A DNA stretch of 64,000 nucleotides from Kitasatospora azatica KCTC 9699 (GTDB lineage: Bacteria; Actinomycetota; Actinomycetes; Streptomycetales; Streptomycetaceae), in NCBI RefSeq assembly GCF_000744785.1, contig NZ_JQMO01000003.1, positions 4,340,001-4,404,000 of the forward strand, in the 5' to 3' direction. Positions within the stretch are counted from its first letter, which is position 1, and each line of letters begins with the position of its first letter. Under the pieces are notes generated by a model. It was not told where the DNA came from. It worked only from the letters and a program-made list of their open reading frames with translations, and did not search any database. The position numbers and the translations under genes are program-made. Below are positions 42,666 to 51,239 of the stretch, piece after piece.

Positions 42666-45295
42666 GCGCCGGCCACCGGGTCGACCCAGAGCCGGGGCCC
42701 GCCGTGCAGCAGCCGCAGCAGGAAGGCGAGCCCGCCGGCCGTCGTGGTGCCGTACCCCGCCGCACAGTCCGTGCCGCCTTCCTCCGGCAGCACCAGCAGC
42801 CCGTCCCGCAGCACCGCCCGGGCGGCCAGCAGGTCCGCCAACTCCTCGGCGCCGCGCCGGAACCGGGCCTCGCCGGTGGCTTCCGCGAGGTCCAGCAGGT
42901 ACTCCCCGTCGCCGGCCGGGCCGTGGCAGCCGCCGGGGCCGCCGGGCCGGTGCCGGTCCAGCACCGCCTGCCCGGCCGCCACCGCCAACTCGCCGTGCGC
43001 CGGTTCGCCGGTGGTGCGCCAGAGCCGGACCAGGAAGCCGCCCACCCCCGAGGAGGCGCCGCACCAGTGCGCGCCGGGCACCGAGTCCGGGTCGTCCGCG
43101 CTGCGCGGCCACCAGGCGCCCGCGCCGTGCCGCCGTACGGTCGCGGCAAGGGTGGCGGCGGCCTGCCGGGCACCGGCCAGGGCCTCGGCGTCGCCGGTGG
43201 CCCGGTGGACGGCGAGCAGGAAGGCGCCGATGCCGGCCACACCGTGCCGGTAGTCGAGGTGGGTGCGGCCGGCCAGGCCGGAGTCGAAGGTCTCGGGCAC
43301 CGGCCAGACCGTGCCGTACGGACCCTGCTCGGCCGCCGCCAGCAGGGGCCGGGCCACCCGCAGCGCGGCTTCGGGCTCGCCGAGCCGCAGACGTAGGAAG
43401 CCGGCGCCGGCCGCACCGTGGCAGACGTCCGGGCTGGGCCAGCGCGGCGGGATCGGCCGCGCCAGGCGACGGGCCCGAGCGGCCAGCGCCTCGTCCCCGA
43501 GCGCCTCGGCGGCGTCCAGCAGTGCCCAGGCCACCCCGGAGCGGCCGCAGTGCAGGCCGGGCGGCACCACCGGCTCGGACGCGCACCTGCGCTCGACCCA
43601 GGAAGCTGCCTGACGGACCGTCAACTCCAGCTCGGGCAGCGTCCCCAGGGCTCGGGCGAGGACCGCGAGCGGCCCTGCCGCGCCGTGCTGCCCGGTGCAC
43701 GGGTCGGTGTGCTGCCCGCCCGGCGCGGCCGGCCAGAGCCGGTCGGGGCGTCGGGGTGTGGCGGTGACGGCCAGATGGCGCAGCCCGTCCTGCAGCACCC
43801 GCGCGAGCGGCTGTGGCCGCACCCCGCCGGCCGTCGGCTGGTCGGACGCCTCGGACGCCTCGGACGCCTCGGACTCATCGGGTTCCTCGGATCCCGAGGG
43901 GTCTGCTGCGGTCAGCGCCGCCCGCACCCGCTCCAGCGGCCACCGCTGCCCGGCGGCCGCCGCCCGCAGCCCCAGCACCAGGGGCGCCAGTCGCGCCGCC
44001 GTCCCGCCTTCCCGCGCCGCCAGGGCCAGCCAGCGGCCCAGGCGTTCGGGCAGCGGACGGGCCAGCGGCAGGCCCTCGGGCAGCACCGGATCGTGCCCCG
44101 TGGCCAGTAGGAAGAAGAGCCCGCCCAGCGCGAACAGGTCCGCCGCCGGATCGGCCGCCGGGCAGGCGTTCGACTGCTCCGGCGCCCGATACCCGTCGGC
44201 GCCCGCCGGACCCGCCACCACCCCCGTGGCGCAGGCGAGTTCGAGATCCGCCAGGCGCAGCGAGCCGTCCGGCAGGACCAGCACCTTGCTCGGCGAGAGG
44301 TCCCGCAGGACCAGTCCGGCGGCGTGCACGGCACCGAGCAGCTCGACCAGCGCCAGCGCCATCGGCCGCGCCGCCTCCCAGGGCACGTCCGGCGCGCCGT
44401 CCCGGCTCAGTCGGGCCGCCACCCAACTGTCCAGTGTCTGGCCCGGGATGTGCTCCTGCACCAGCAGCAGCGAGTCCCCCTGGGTGATCAGCGCCAGCGG
44501 CCGGGCGGTGAGCCCGAGCGGCGCCAACTCGGCGAGCAGCCGCGCCTCGTGGTGCAGCGCGGGGTGCGGGTCGGCGCCCGCCCGGTCCATCTCGAACTGC
44601 GTCGTGGCCTGCTTGACCAGCACGGTCCGGCCGTCGGTGGTGTCCGTGCCGAGGAAGACCCCGCCGTCGGCCGAGTGCCGCACCGCCGCCGTCAGCGCGT
44701 ACCGCCCGCCGAGCAGCACCTCGCCGCCACGGGCTGAGCCTGCCCCGGCCGACCCCCTCCCTTCCACGGGGTCGACCACCCACGGCGGGCACTGGTAGTG
44801 CACCCGGCTGCCCGGCGCGAACGCCCGCTCGGCGAGCAGCGCCGGTCCGGGCAGGCCCTCGGTGGCCCGGTGCAGCTCGGGCAGCAGCCGCCGGAACTGG
44901 GCCTCGTCCAGTGGCTCGACGGTGATGAACTTCCCTGCCGAACCTCGTTCGCCGTCCCCGGAGTTGATCTCGTGCAGGCGGGCCCGGTCGGCGGCGAACC
45001 GGAAGCCGCACGGATCCTCGGCAAGCACCTCCGCCACCGACGCGAGCACCTCGGCGGCGACCGTGTCGGCCGCGCTGACATGGATCCTCCAGCCCGGTGC
45101 GGGCGGCGCGGGGGAGTCACCCGGCGGGCGGACGGTGCACCAGAAGCCGTCGAAGGCGGCCGTCCAGTCGCCCCGGACGCCCCCCGCCGCCGGCTCGGCG
45201 CCGGTGAGGCCGGCCCGTGCCACCTCCACCAGCGTGTCGTCCGCCGGAGCCCCGGTCCGCCACGTGTCCTGCCGTGGCGGTGCGCCCGTCCGCAT
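42662..45295 (-). CDS. Class IV lanthipeptide synthetase (LanL)
   Basis: An 877-residue three-domain enzyme. Residues ~65-180: phosphoSer/Thr lyase (WRIHVSAADTVAAEVLASVA, then GERGSAGKFITVEP). Residues ~195-450: kinase with ATP Lys in VLVKQ (K228), catalytic loop LRDLSPSK (D332) and LADLE (D350). Residues ~500-877: LanC-type cyclase with GxxG repeats, DYRHGVAGIG (H684), zinc ligands C745 (HWCGASSG) and C790-H791 (GGCHG). The intact Cys-Cys-His set separates it from class III LanKC. The enzyme phosphorylates, eliminates and cyclises Ser/Thr/Cys peptides. ATG 45295 is chosen; TTG 45343 is possible. No Cys-rich precursor is adjacent. Confidence 0.88.
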   Translation of the reverse strand: MRTGAPPRQDTWRTGAPADDTLVEVARAGLTGAEPAAGGVRGDWTAAFDGFWCTVRPPGDSPAPPAPGWRIHVSAADTVAAEVLASVAEVLAEDPCGFRFAADRARLHEINSGDGERGSAGKFITVEPLDEAQFRRLLPELHRATEGLPGPALLAERAFAPGSRVHYQCPPWVVDPVEGRGSAGAGSARGGEVLLGGRYALTAAVRHSADGGVFLGTDTTDGRTVLVKQATTQFEMDRAGADPHPALHHEARLLAELAPLGLTARPLALITQGDSLLLVQEHIPGQTLDSWVAARLSRDGAPDVPWEAARPMALALVELLGAVHAAGLVLRDLSPSKVLVLPDGSLRLADLELACATGVVAGPAGADGYRAPEQSNACPAADPAADLFALGGLFFLLATGHDPVLPEGLPLARPLPERLGRWLALAAREGGTAARLAPLVLGLRAAAAGQRWPLERVRAALTAADPSGSEEPDESEASEASEASDQPTAGGVRPQPLARVLQDGLRHLAVTATPRRPDRLWPAAPGGQHTDPCTGQHGAAGPLAVLARALGTLPELELTVRQAASWVERRCASEPVVPPGLHCGRSGVAWALLDAAEALGDEALAARARRLARPIPPRWPSPDVCHGAAGAGFLRLRLGEPEAALRVARPLLAAAEQGPYGTVWPVPETFDSGLAGRTHLDYRHGVAGIGAFLLAVHRATGDAEALAGARQAAATLAATVRRHGAGAWWPRSADDPDSVPGAHWCGASSGVGGFLVRLWRTTGEPAHGELAVAAGQAVLDRHRPGGPGGCHGPAGDGEYLLDLAEATGEARFRRGAEELADLLAARAVLRDGLLVLPEEGGTDCAAGYGTTTAGGLAFLLRLLHGGPRLWVDPVAGA

Positions 45296-45559
45296 TCGCT
45301 CCACTCTCCTCCTGGTGCTGCGCGCAGCACCGTGGATGGGCAACTCTCCCTCGTGACAGCGAAGTTACTTTCGGTGCGCGAACCACTCAACGCCCGCCGG
45401 GTCGCTTCACTCATAAGGGTGATCCGGATTCGTTTCGCCCACCGACCCCTGGTGCGCTCTGGCATGTCCGCCCAGAGCGCCTGCGCACGCGGGTTGACCC
45501 GGACCGGCCCCGGCACCCGTACGGCCCGTCCGTACCGCTGCGCGCGGTAGTCTCAACGG

Positions 45560-46402
45560 GTGCCGAAACTGTCCGAGGTCATCAACGCGCTCGACGAGCT
45601 CTACCCACCCCAGTGGGCGGAGTCCTGGGATGCCGTCGGCCTGGTCTGCGGCGATCCGGACGACCAGGTCCGCCGAGTGCTGTTCGCCGTCGACCCCGTC
45701 CAGGCGGTGGTCGAGGAAGCCGTGGCCTGGGGCGCCGACCTGGTGGTCACCCACCACCCGCTCTATCTGCGCGGCACCACCAGCGTGGCCGCCACCTCCT
45801 TCAAGGGCCGGGTGGTGCACACCCTGATCCGGGCCGGCATCGCCCTGCACGTCGCGCACACCAACGCCGACCACGCCGACCCGGGCGTGTCCGACGCGCT
45901 CGCCGAGGCGATCGGTCTGAAGACCACCGGCCCGCTGGTGGCCGACCCGACCGACCCGGCCGGCCGCCGCGGCAGCGGACGGATCGGCGAGCTGCCCGAA
46001 CCGCTGCCGCTGGCCGCCTTCGCCGCCCAGGTGGCGGCCGGGCTGCCGGCGACCGCCACCGGCGTGCGGGTGGCCGGCGACCAGGACCGGACGATCCGTC
46101 GGGTCGCGGTCTGCGGCGGGTCGGGGGACAGCTTCCTCGCCGAGGCCCGGGCAGCCGGTGTGGACGCCTATGTCACCGCCGACCTGCGCCACCACCCGGC
46201 CTCCGAGGCCGCCGAGGCCGCCTCGGACCTCGCACTGGTGGACGCGGCGCACTGGGCCACCGAGTGGCCCTGGCTGAACCTCGCCGCCCGCGACCTCGGC
46301 GCCGCCGCCACCCGGCACGGCTGGCAGCTGGAGACCCGGGTCTCCACCCTGGTCACCGACCCGTGGACGGCCCACGCACCGATGCCGTACGTCGCGCAGT
46401 AG
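45560..46402 (+). CDS. Nif3-like dinuclear metal-centre hexameric protein
   Basis: A 280-residue protein of the Nif3/YbgI/DUF34 family: PPQWAESWDAVGLVCGDPDD, DLVVTHHPLYLRGTTS (metal-binding HH pair), HVAHTNADHADPGVSDALAE (H and D ligands), and CGGSGDSFLAEARAAGVDAY then VTADLRHH. The family forms a toroidal hexamer with a two-metal site; its role is unsettled, with GTP cyclohydrolase-like or metal-homeostasis roles proposed. The start is GTG 45560. It leads a conserved run with the zinc-ribbon and RNase H/phosphatase genes. Confidence 0.95.
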   Translation: MPKLSEVINALDELYPPQWAESWDAVGLVCGDPDDQVRRVLFAVDPVQAVVEEAVAWGADLVVTHHPLYLRGTTSVAATSFKGRVVHTLIRAGIALHVAHTNADHADPGVSDALAEAIGLKTTGPLVADPTDPAGRRGSGRIGELPEPLPLAAFAAQVAAGLPATATGVRVAGDQDRTIRRVAVCGGSGDSFLAEARAAGVDAYVTADLRHHPASEAAEAASDLALVDAAHWATEWPWLNLAARDLGAAATRHGWQLETRVSTLVTDPWTAHAPMPYVAQ

Positions 46403-46451
46403 GCGCACCCCAAACAATCCGCTCGACCCCGTCACCTCAGGAGCCCTTCGC

Positions 46452-47195
46452 GTGAACTCCGCGCCCGCCGACCAGATCCGCCTCCTCGACCTGCAGGCCA
46501 TCGACTCCAAGCTCGACCAGCTGGCCCACCGGCGCCGCACCCTGCCCGAGCACGCGGAGATCGACAAGGCCACCGCCGACCACACCGCCCTCAAGGACCT
46601 GGTGGTCGCCGCCGAGGCGCAGCAGGGCGACACCGCCCGTGAGCTGACCAAGGCCGAGCAGGACGTCGAGCAGGTCCGCTCCCGGGCCGCCCGCAACCAG
46701 CAGCGGATGGACTCCGGCGCGGTCACCTCCGCCAAGGACCTGGAGAACCTGCAGCACGAGGTCGGCTCGCTGGCCAAGCGCCAGGGCGACCTGGAGGACG
46801 TGGTGCTGGAGGTGATGGAGCGTCTGGAGTCGGCGCAGACCCGGGTCACCGAGCTGACCGCCCGGCTCGAGCACGCCGACGTGGTGCTCAAGGAGGCCAC
46901 CGAGCGCCGGGCGGCCGCCTTCGGCGAGATCGACGCCGAGTCCGCCAAGGTGGCCCGCGACCGCGAGGCCGTGGCCGCGGTGATCCCCGCCGACCTGCTG
47001 AAGCTCTACACCCGGCTGCGCGAGCAGCAGGGCGGCGTCGGTGCGGCCCGGCTCTTCCAGCGCCGCTGCGAGGGCTGCCGGGTGGAGTTCGCCGTCTCCG
47101 ACCTGAACGCGATCAAGGCCGAGCCCAAGGACGCCGTGCTGCGCTGCGAGAACTGCGGCCGGATCCTGGTCCGCACCGCCGAGTCGGGCATCTGA
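46452..47195 (+). CDS. Coiled-coil C4 zinc-ribbon protein (DUF164)
   Basis: A 247-residue protein: residues ~5-175 are a long antiparallel coiled coil rich in Glu/Leu/Arg (DQIRLLDLQAIDSKLDQLAH at the start), and the C-terminus is a C4 zinc ribbon with CEGC and CENC pairs (RRCEGCRVEFAVS, LRCENCGRILVR). The family occurs across bacteria next to Nif3 and is thought to bind nucleic acid or assist in stress responses; function is unproven. GTG 46452 start. It ends 4 bases before the next gene. Confidence 0.93.
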   Translation: MNSAPADQIRLLDLQAIDSKLDQLAHRRRTLPEHAEIDKATADHTALKDLVVAAEAQQGDTARELTKAEQDVEQVRSRAARNQQRMDSGAVTSAKDLENLQHEVGSLAKRQGDLEDVVLEVMERLESAQTRVTELTARLEHADVVLKEATERRAAAFGEIDAESAKVARDREAVAAVIPADLLKLYTRLREQQGGVGAARLFQRRCEGCRVEFAVSDLNAIKAEPKDAVLRCENCGRILVRTAESGI

Positions 47196-47199
47196 CCCG

Positions 47200-48357
47200 A
47201 TGGCGGCGCGCAGGTTCATCGTCGAGGCCGACGGCGGGTCCCGGGGCAACCCGGGCCCGGCCGGCTACGGCGCGGTGGTCCGCGACGGCGACACCGGGCA
47301 GATCATCGCCGAGGCCGCCGAGTACATCGGCCGGGCCACCAACAACGTGGCCGAGTACAAGGGCCTGATCGCCGGCCTGCGCGCCGCCCACGAGATCGAC
47401 CCGGCCGCAGTCGTGGACGTCCGGATGGACTCCAAGCTGGTGGTCGAGCAGATGTCCGGGCGCTGGAAGATCAAGCACCCCGACATGCAGCCGCTGGCCG
47501 CCGAGGCCCGCACCGTCTTCCCGCCCGCACAGGTCGGCTACTCCTGGATCCCGCGCGAGCGCAACAAGGACGCCGACCGGCTGGCCAACGAGGCGATGGA
47601 CGCGGGCAAGGCCGGCAAGCAGTGGGAGCCCGGGACCCGGCCCGCCGCGCCGGTGGCCGCCGTCGCCCCGGTGCTGGACGAGCCACTGCCCGAGCCCGCC
47701 GCGCCCAAGGCCGGCTGGGGTACGGCCGAACTCGGCACCGCCACCACCCTGGTGCTGCTGCGCCACGGCGAGACCGCGCTCACCCCGCAGAAGCGGTTCT
47801 CCGGCAGCACCGGCAGCGACCCCGAGCTCTCCGAGAAGGGCCGCTGGCAGGCCGAGCGGGCCGCCGAGGCGCTGGCCGCGCGCGGCACCGTGCAGGCCGT
47901 GGTCTGCTCGCCGATGCTGCGCACCCGGCAGACCGCCGAGGCCGTGGCGCTGCGCCTGGGCCTGGAGCTGCGGGTCGAGGAGGGGCTGCGCGAGCTGGAC
48001 TTCGGCGCCTGGGAGGGCCTGACCTTCGCCGAGGTGCAGGAGCGCCACCCGGACGACCTCAACGCCTGGCTCGCCTCCAGCAAGGCCAAGCCGACCGGCA
48101 GCAGCGAGAGCTTCGCCTCGCTCGCCCAGCGGGTCGGGGTGGCCCGGGACAAGGTGCTGGCCCGCTACGCCGGCAAGACCGTCCTGGTGGTCTCGCACGT
48201 CAGCCCGATCAAGACGCTGGTCCGGCTGGCGCTGGGTGCGCCGCCCGACTCGGTCTACCGGATGGAGCTGTCCGCCGCCTCGATCTGCGCCGTCCAGTAC
48301 TACAGCGACGGCAACGCCTCGCTGCGGCTGCTCAACGACACCAGCCACCTGCGCTGA
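47200..48357 (+). CDS. Bifunctional RNase HI / acid phosphatase
   Basis: A 385-residue fusion. Residues 1-140 are RNase HI: metal-binding D11 (EADGGSRGNPGPAGYG), Glu in NNVAEYKGL and Asp in VRMDSKLVVEQMSGRWK. A Pro/Ala linker (145-172) leads to a histidine phosphatase (CobC/alpha-ribazole-phosphatase-like) domain at 180-385 with the phospho-His motif RHGET at residue 188 and VVSHVSPIK near 330. Orthologues in Mycobacterium (Rv2228c) and S. coelicolor (SCO2299) show both activities. It degrades RNA in RNA-DNA hybrids; the phosphatase half may serve cobalamin assembly. Confidence 0.96.
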   Translation: MAARRFIVEADGGSRGNPGPAGYGAVVRDGDTGQIIAEAAEYIGRATNNVAEYKGLIAGLRAAHEIDPAAVVDVRMDSKLVVEQMSGRWKIKHPDMQPLAAEARTVFPPAQVGYSWIPRERNKDADRLANEAMDAGKAGKQWEPGTRPAAPVAAVAPVLDEPLPEPAAPKAGWGTAELGTATTLVLLRHGETALTPQKRFSGSTGSDPELSEKGRWQAERAAEALAARGTVQAVVCSPMLRTRQTAEAVALRLGLELRVEEGLRELDFGAWEGLTFAEVQERHPDDLNAWLASSKAKPTGSSESFASLAQRVGVARDKVLARYAGKTVLVVSHVSPIKTLVRLALGAPPDSVYRMELSAASICAVQYYSDGNASLRLLNDTSHLR

Positions 48358-48379
48358 CGCGTCGTCAGCGCGGGCCGGC

Positions 48380-48438
48380 CAGTGGATCCCCGCGCAGTGG
48401 ATCCCGCTCAGCGGATCCCGGCTCAGTGGATCTCGGTG
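48380..48438. repeat. 14-15 bp tandem repeat at the end of yaaA
   Basis: Four imperfect copies of CAGTGGATCCCGC-type units start at about 48380, 48395, 48409 and 48424. The last copy codes the final codons of yaaA (GATCCACTGA on the minus strand includes the stop); the other three follow in its 3' untranslated end. This looks like local tandem duplication of the gene terminus. Confidence 0.85.
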
Positions 48439-49214
48439 ACCACCACGTCCAGCTGCCAGGGCTTGCGTGCCGTGCCCTGGGCGGCGACCTCCACCGTGTA
48501 GCCCAACCCGCCGAGCACGTCCAGCAGTTCGCCGGGCGTGCTCGGCTCGGCGCCGGAGTTGAGCAGGTCGCGGACCAGCCGTCCCTTGGTGGCCTTGTTG
48601 AAGTGGCTGACCACCGACCGCTTGCCGTCCTTCTCCTGCAGCACCCGCACCGTCGCGGTGCGCCCGATCAGCTCGCCGGCCGGCTTCCACGAGGCCGCGT
48701 AGGCCGAGCTGCGCAGGTCGAGCACCAGCCCGTCCGCCTCGGCCGGCAGCACCTCGGCCGTCTCCCGCCGCCAGTACGCCCCGAGCGCGCCCAGCGGCGG
48801 CAGCTTCACGCCGCCCGAGCAGCGGTAGGCGGGGATCCGGTCGGACAGCCGCACCGCGCCCCAGAGCCCGGAGAAGACCAGCACCGAGCGCTCGGCCCGG
48901 GCGTACGCCGCCTGGTCCAGCTTGGCCAGGCCGAGCGCGTCGTACAGCACCCCGGTGTACAGCTCCCCGGCCGGTAGCGTGCCCGCCGTACGCAGTCCGG
49001 CGTTGCGGGAGATCTCCCCGCGCAGCCCCTTGCTCAGCCCGAGCACCTCCGCCGCCGTGTCCTCGTCCCCCCGGCACAGCTCCACCAGCGCGTCCAGCAC
49101 CCGCCCCCGCGCCGCAGTCAGCCCCGGCAGCGAGAGCGCGCCCAGCTCCACCGGCGCCCCCTCGGGCGCGTCGGCCTTGCCCTCGGACGGCGGCAGCAGC
49201 ACCAGGAACGGCAT
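48423..49214 (-). CDS. yaaA: YaaA family peroxide-stress protein
   Basis: A 263-residue DUF328/UPF0246 protein: starts FLVLLPPSEGKADAPEGAPV, with LGLAKLDQAAYARAERSVLV, FSGLWGAVRLSDRIPAYR and VSHFNKATKGRLVRDLL. In E. coli YaaA lowers free intracellular iron under hydrogen peroxide stress and its fold binds DNA. The streptomycete protein is likely similar but untested. The stop codon lies inside a tandem repeat. Divergent from the SRPBCC gene by 90 bases. Confidence 0.93.
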   Translation of the reverse strand: MPFLVLLPPSEGKADAPEGAPVELGALSLPGLTAARGRVLDALVELCRGDEDTAAEVLGLSKGLRGEISRNAGLRTAGTLPAGELYTGVLYDALGLAKLDQAAYARAERSVLVFSGLWGAVRLSDRIPAYRCSGGVKLPPLGALGAYWRRETAEVLPAEADGLVLDLRSSAYAASWKPAGELIGRTATVRVLQEKDGKRSVVSHFNKATKGRLVRDLLNSGAEPSTPGELLDVLGGLGYTVEVAAQGTARKPWQLDVVVTEIH

Positions 49215-49225
49215 GCGGGGCTCCC

Positions 49226-49254
49226 TTCAACAGCTTAAACAATGTGTGTAATCT
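49226..49254 (+). promoter_or_regulatory. Candidate promoter for the SRPBCC gene
   Basis: TTCAAC (49226-49231) and TAATCT (49249-49254) are spaced by 17 bp and face the SRPBCC gene, in an unusually A/T-rich patch of the yaaA intergenic region. The start codon follows about 50 bases later. The match to the housekeeping consensus is partial. Confidence 0.45.
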
Positions 49255-49304
49255 ACCCGGCCGCCCGTCCGCCTCCCTACCATGGGCGGCAAGGGGGTAG
49301 GTCG

Positions 49305-49736
49305 ATGTTCCACAGAGAACAGGTCGAGATCAACGCCGGACCCGAAGCGGTCTGGGCGGTACTCGCCGACGTCCAGGGCTGGCGCAAGTGGACGGCCTCG
49401 ATCGAGCTGATCCGGCGCCGCGAGCAGGGCAAGCCCTTCGGGCTGGGGTCCGAGGCCTGGGTGAAGCAGCCACGGCTGCCCGGCGCGGTGTGGCGGGTGA
49501 CCTCCTTCGAACCCGAGAGCTCCTTCGTCTGGGAGAGCCGCGCGCCGGGCGTGCACACGATCGCCGCCCACCACCTGCACGCCGGCCCGCAGGGCACCAA
49601 GGTGACCCTGGAACTGCGCCAGGGCGGACCGCTGGCTCCCTTCACCGGGCTGCTGCTCGGCCGGCTGACCCGCCGTTACCTGGCCATGGAGGCGGCCGGA
49701 CTGAAGACCTTCTGCGAGGGCGTGGCCGCCACCTGA
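49305..49736 (+). CDS. SRPBCC (START-like) family protein
   Basis: A 143-residue protein with the SRPBCC pattern of polyketide-cyclase/dehydrase-like proteins: HREQVEINAGPEAVWAVLAD then VQGWRKWTASIEL, VTSFEPESSFVWESRAPG, and a C-terminal amphipathic helix (LTRRYLAMEAAGLKTFCEGV). The fold is a hydrophobic-ligand cup; this subgroup has no assigned substrate. ATG 49305 is preferred because the fold begins there. Confidence 0.88.
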   Translation: MFHREQVEINAGPEAVWAVLADVQGWRKWTASIELIRRREQGKPFGLGSEAWVKQPRLPGAVWRVTSFEPESSFVWESRAPGVHTIAAHHLHAGPQGTKVTLELRQGGPLAPFTGLLLGRLTRRYLAMEAAGLKTFCEGVAAT

Positions 49737-49765
49737 CCGGCACTGTCCTCCCCTAGGCTGCGGTC

Positions 49766-51220
49766 ATGCCCCGCCGCCTGCTGCGCGTCCGAGCCGCCGA
49801 CCCCACCCGGATCAACGCCGAGCTGGACGAACTGCGCACCCGCCTGCAGATCGCTGCCGACTGGCCGGCCGCCGTGCTCGCCGAGGCCGAGCAGGCCGCG
49901 GCCAACCCCCGGCTGCCCGAGTACGACGCCACCGAGTTGCCGCTGTTCACCCTCGACCCGCCCGGCTCGCTCGACCTGGACCAGGCCATGCACCTGGCCC
50001 GGCGCCCCGGCGGCGGCTACCGGGTGCACTACGCGATCGCCGACGTCGCCGCCTTCGTCCGCCCCGGCGGCGCGATCGACACCGAGGCCCGCAGGCGGGT
50101 GCAGACCCTCTACTTCCCCGACCAGCGGATCCCGCTGCACCCCGCGGTGCTCTCCGAGGGCGCCGCCAGCCTGCTGCCCGGCCAACTGCGTCCGGCGCTG
50201 CTCTGGCAGATCGACCTCGACCCGGACGGCGCGGCGGTGCTTGCCGACGTACGCCGGGCCCAGGTCCGCTCCCGCCGCCGGCTGGACTACGCGGGCGTCC
50301 AGCAGGCGGTGGACGGCGGCCGCCCGGACGACCAGCTGACCCTGCTCGCCGAGATCGGCCTGGCCCGGGAACTGCAGGAGCAGGCCCGCGGCGGGATCAG
50401 CCTGCCGGTCCCCGAGCAGGAGATCGAGGCCACCAGCCACGGCTACCGCCCCACCTACCGGGCCCCGCGCCCCGCCGACGGCTGGAACGCCCAGATCTCG
50501 CTGCTCACCGGCATGGCCGCCGCCGAGCTGATGCTGGACGCCGGCGTCGGGCTGCTGCGCACCCTGCCTGCCGCGCCCGAGTCCGCGTACGCCCGGCTGC
50601 GCCGCTGCGCGCACGCGCTGTACGTCCCCTGGCCGGCCGAACTGCCGTACGGCGCGCTGATCCGCTCGCTCAACCCGCACCTGCCGCACCACGCCGCCTT
50701 CCTCAACGAGTGCACCGGCCTGCTGCGCGGCGCCGGCTACCACGCCTTCGACGCCGGCCGCGAGTTGCCGCCGCCCACCGACCCGGGCCACGCCGCCCTC
50801 GCCGCGCCGTACGCGCACTGCACCGCCCCGCTGCGCCGGCTCGCCGACCGCTACGCGCAGGAGATCTGCGTCGCGGTGGCGGCGGGGGAGGAGATCCCGG
50901 ACTGGGTGTGCGCGGGGCTGGACTCGGTGCCCGCGCTGATGGCCACCGGCGACCGGCGGGCGCACGAGGTGGAGCGGGCCTGCGTGGAACTGGTGGAGGC
51001 CGAGCTGCTGCGCGGGCGGGAGGGCGAGGACTTCGACGCCATAGTGATCGACACCGACGAGAAGCGGCCGGCCCGCGGCACCGTGCAACTCGCCGAACCC
51101 GCGGTACGGGCCCGCTGCGAGGCCGCCGAGGGCCACCGACTGCCGCTGGGCGAGCGGATCCGGGTGCGGCTGACCCTGGCGGACCCGGTCACCCGTACCG
51201 TGCGATTCGCCCCGGCCTGA
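49766..51220 (+). CDS. RNB-domain ribonuclease (RNase II/R family)
   Basis: A 484-residue protein consisting mainly of the RNB catalytic domain: LFTLDPPGSLDLDQAMHLAR (the Asp cluster that binds Mg), YRVHYAIADVAAFV, YFPDQRIPLHP, and AHCTAPLRRLADRYAQEI (catalytic Arg region). It lacks N-terminal cold-shock domains and a full S1 domain, as is typical of this short actinobacterial form. It degrades RNA 3' to 5'. It lies just before the RNase P RNA gene, in the same direction. Confidence 0.93.
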   Translation: MPRRLLRVRAADPTRINAELDELRTRLQIAADWPAAVLAEAEQAAANPRLPEYDATELPLFTLDPPGSLDLDQAMHLARRPGGGYRVHYAIADVAAFVRPGGAIDTEARRRVQTLYFPDQRIPLHPAVLSEGAASLLPGQLRPALLWQIDLDPDGAAVLADVRRAQVRSRRRLDYAGVQQAVDGGRPDDQLTLLAEIGLARELQEQARGGISLPVPEQEIEATSHGYRPTYRAPRPADGWNAQISLLTGMAAAELMLDAGVGLLRTLPAAPESAYARLRRCAHALYVPWPAELPYGALIRSLNPHLPHHAAFLNECTGLLRGAGYHAFDAGRELPPPTDPGHAALAAPYAHCTAPLRRLADRYAQEICVAVAAGEEIPDWVCAGLDSVPALMATGDRRAHEVERACVELVEAELLRGREGEDFDAIVIDTDEKRPARGTVQLAEPAVRARCEAAEGHRLPLGERIRVRLTLADPVTRTVRFAPA

Positions 51221-51239
51221 CCGGCTAGGATGACCGCAC

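Noticed and set aside
26201..43623. The palindrome TGACGGACCGTCA occurs at 26201-26213 and 43611-43623, with a near copy at 30850
   Set aside because: The two exact copies lie in coding sequence and both encode L-T-V-R-Q on the minus strand with the preferred codons, so coincidence of codon use explains them better than a binding site.
42662..45295. Classification of the lanthipeptide synthetase as class III (LanKC)
   Set aside because: The cyclase domain keeps the Cys, Cys-His zinc ligands (C745, C790, H791), which class III enzymes lack.
45296..45559. Possible Cys-containing lanthipeptide precursor upstream of LanL (a frame with RALSGSRTESNFAVTRESC)
   Set aside because: The frame does not stop but runs on far into LanL as an antisense-phase shadow, and has no leader-core layout or Shine-Dalgarno.
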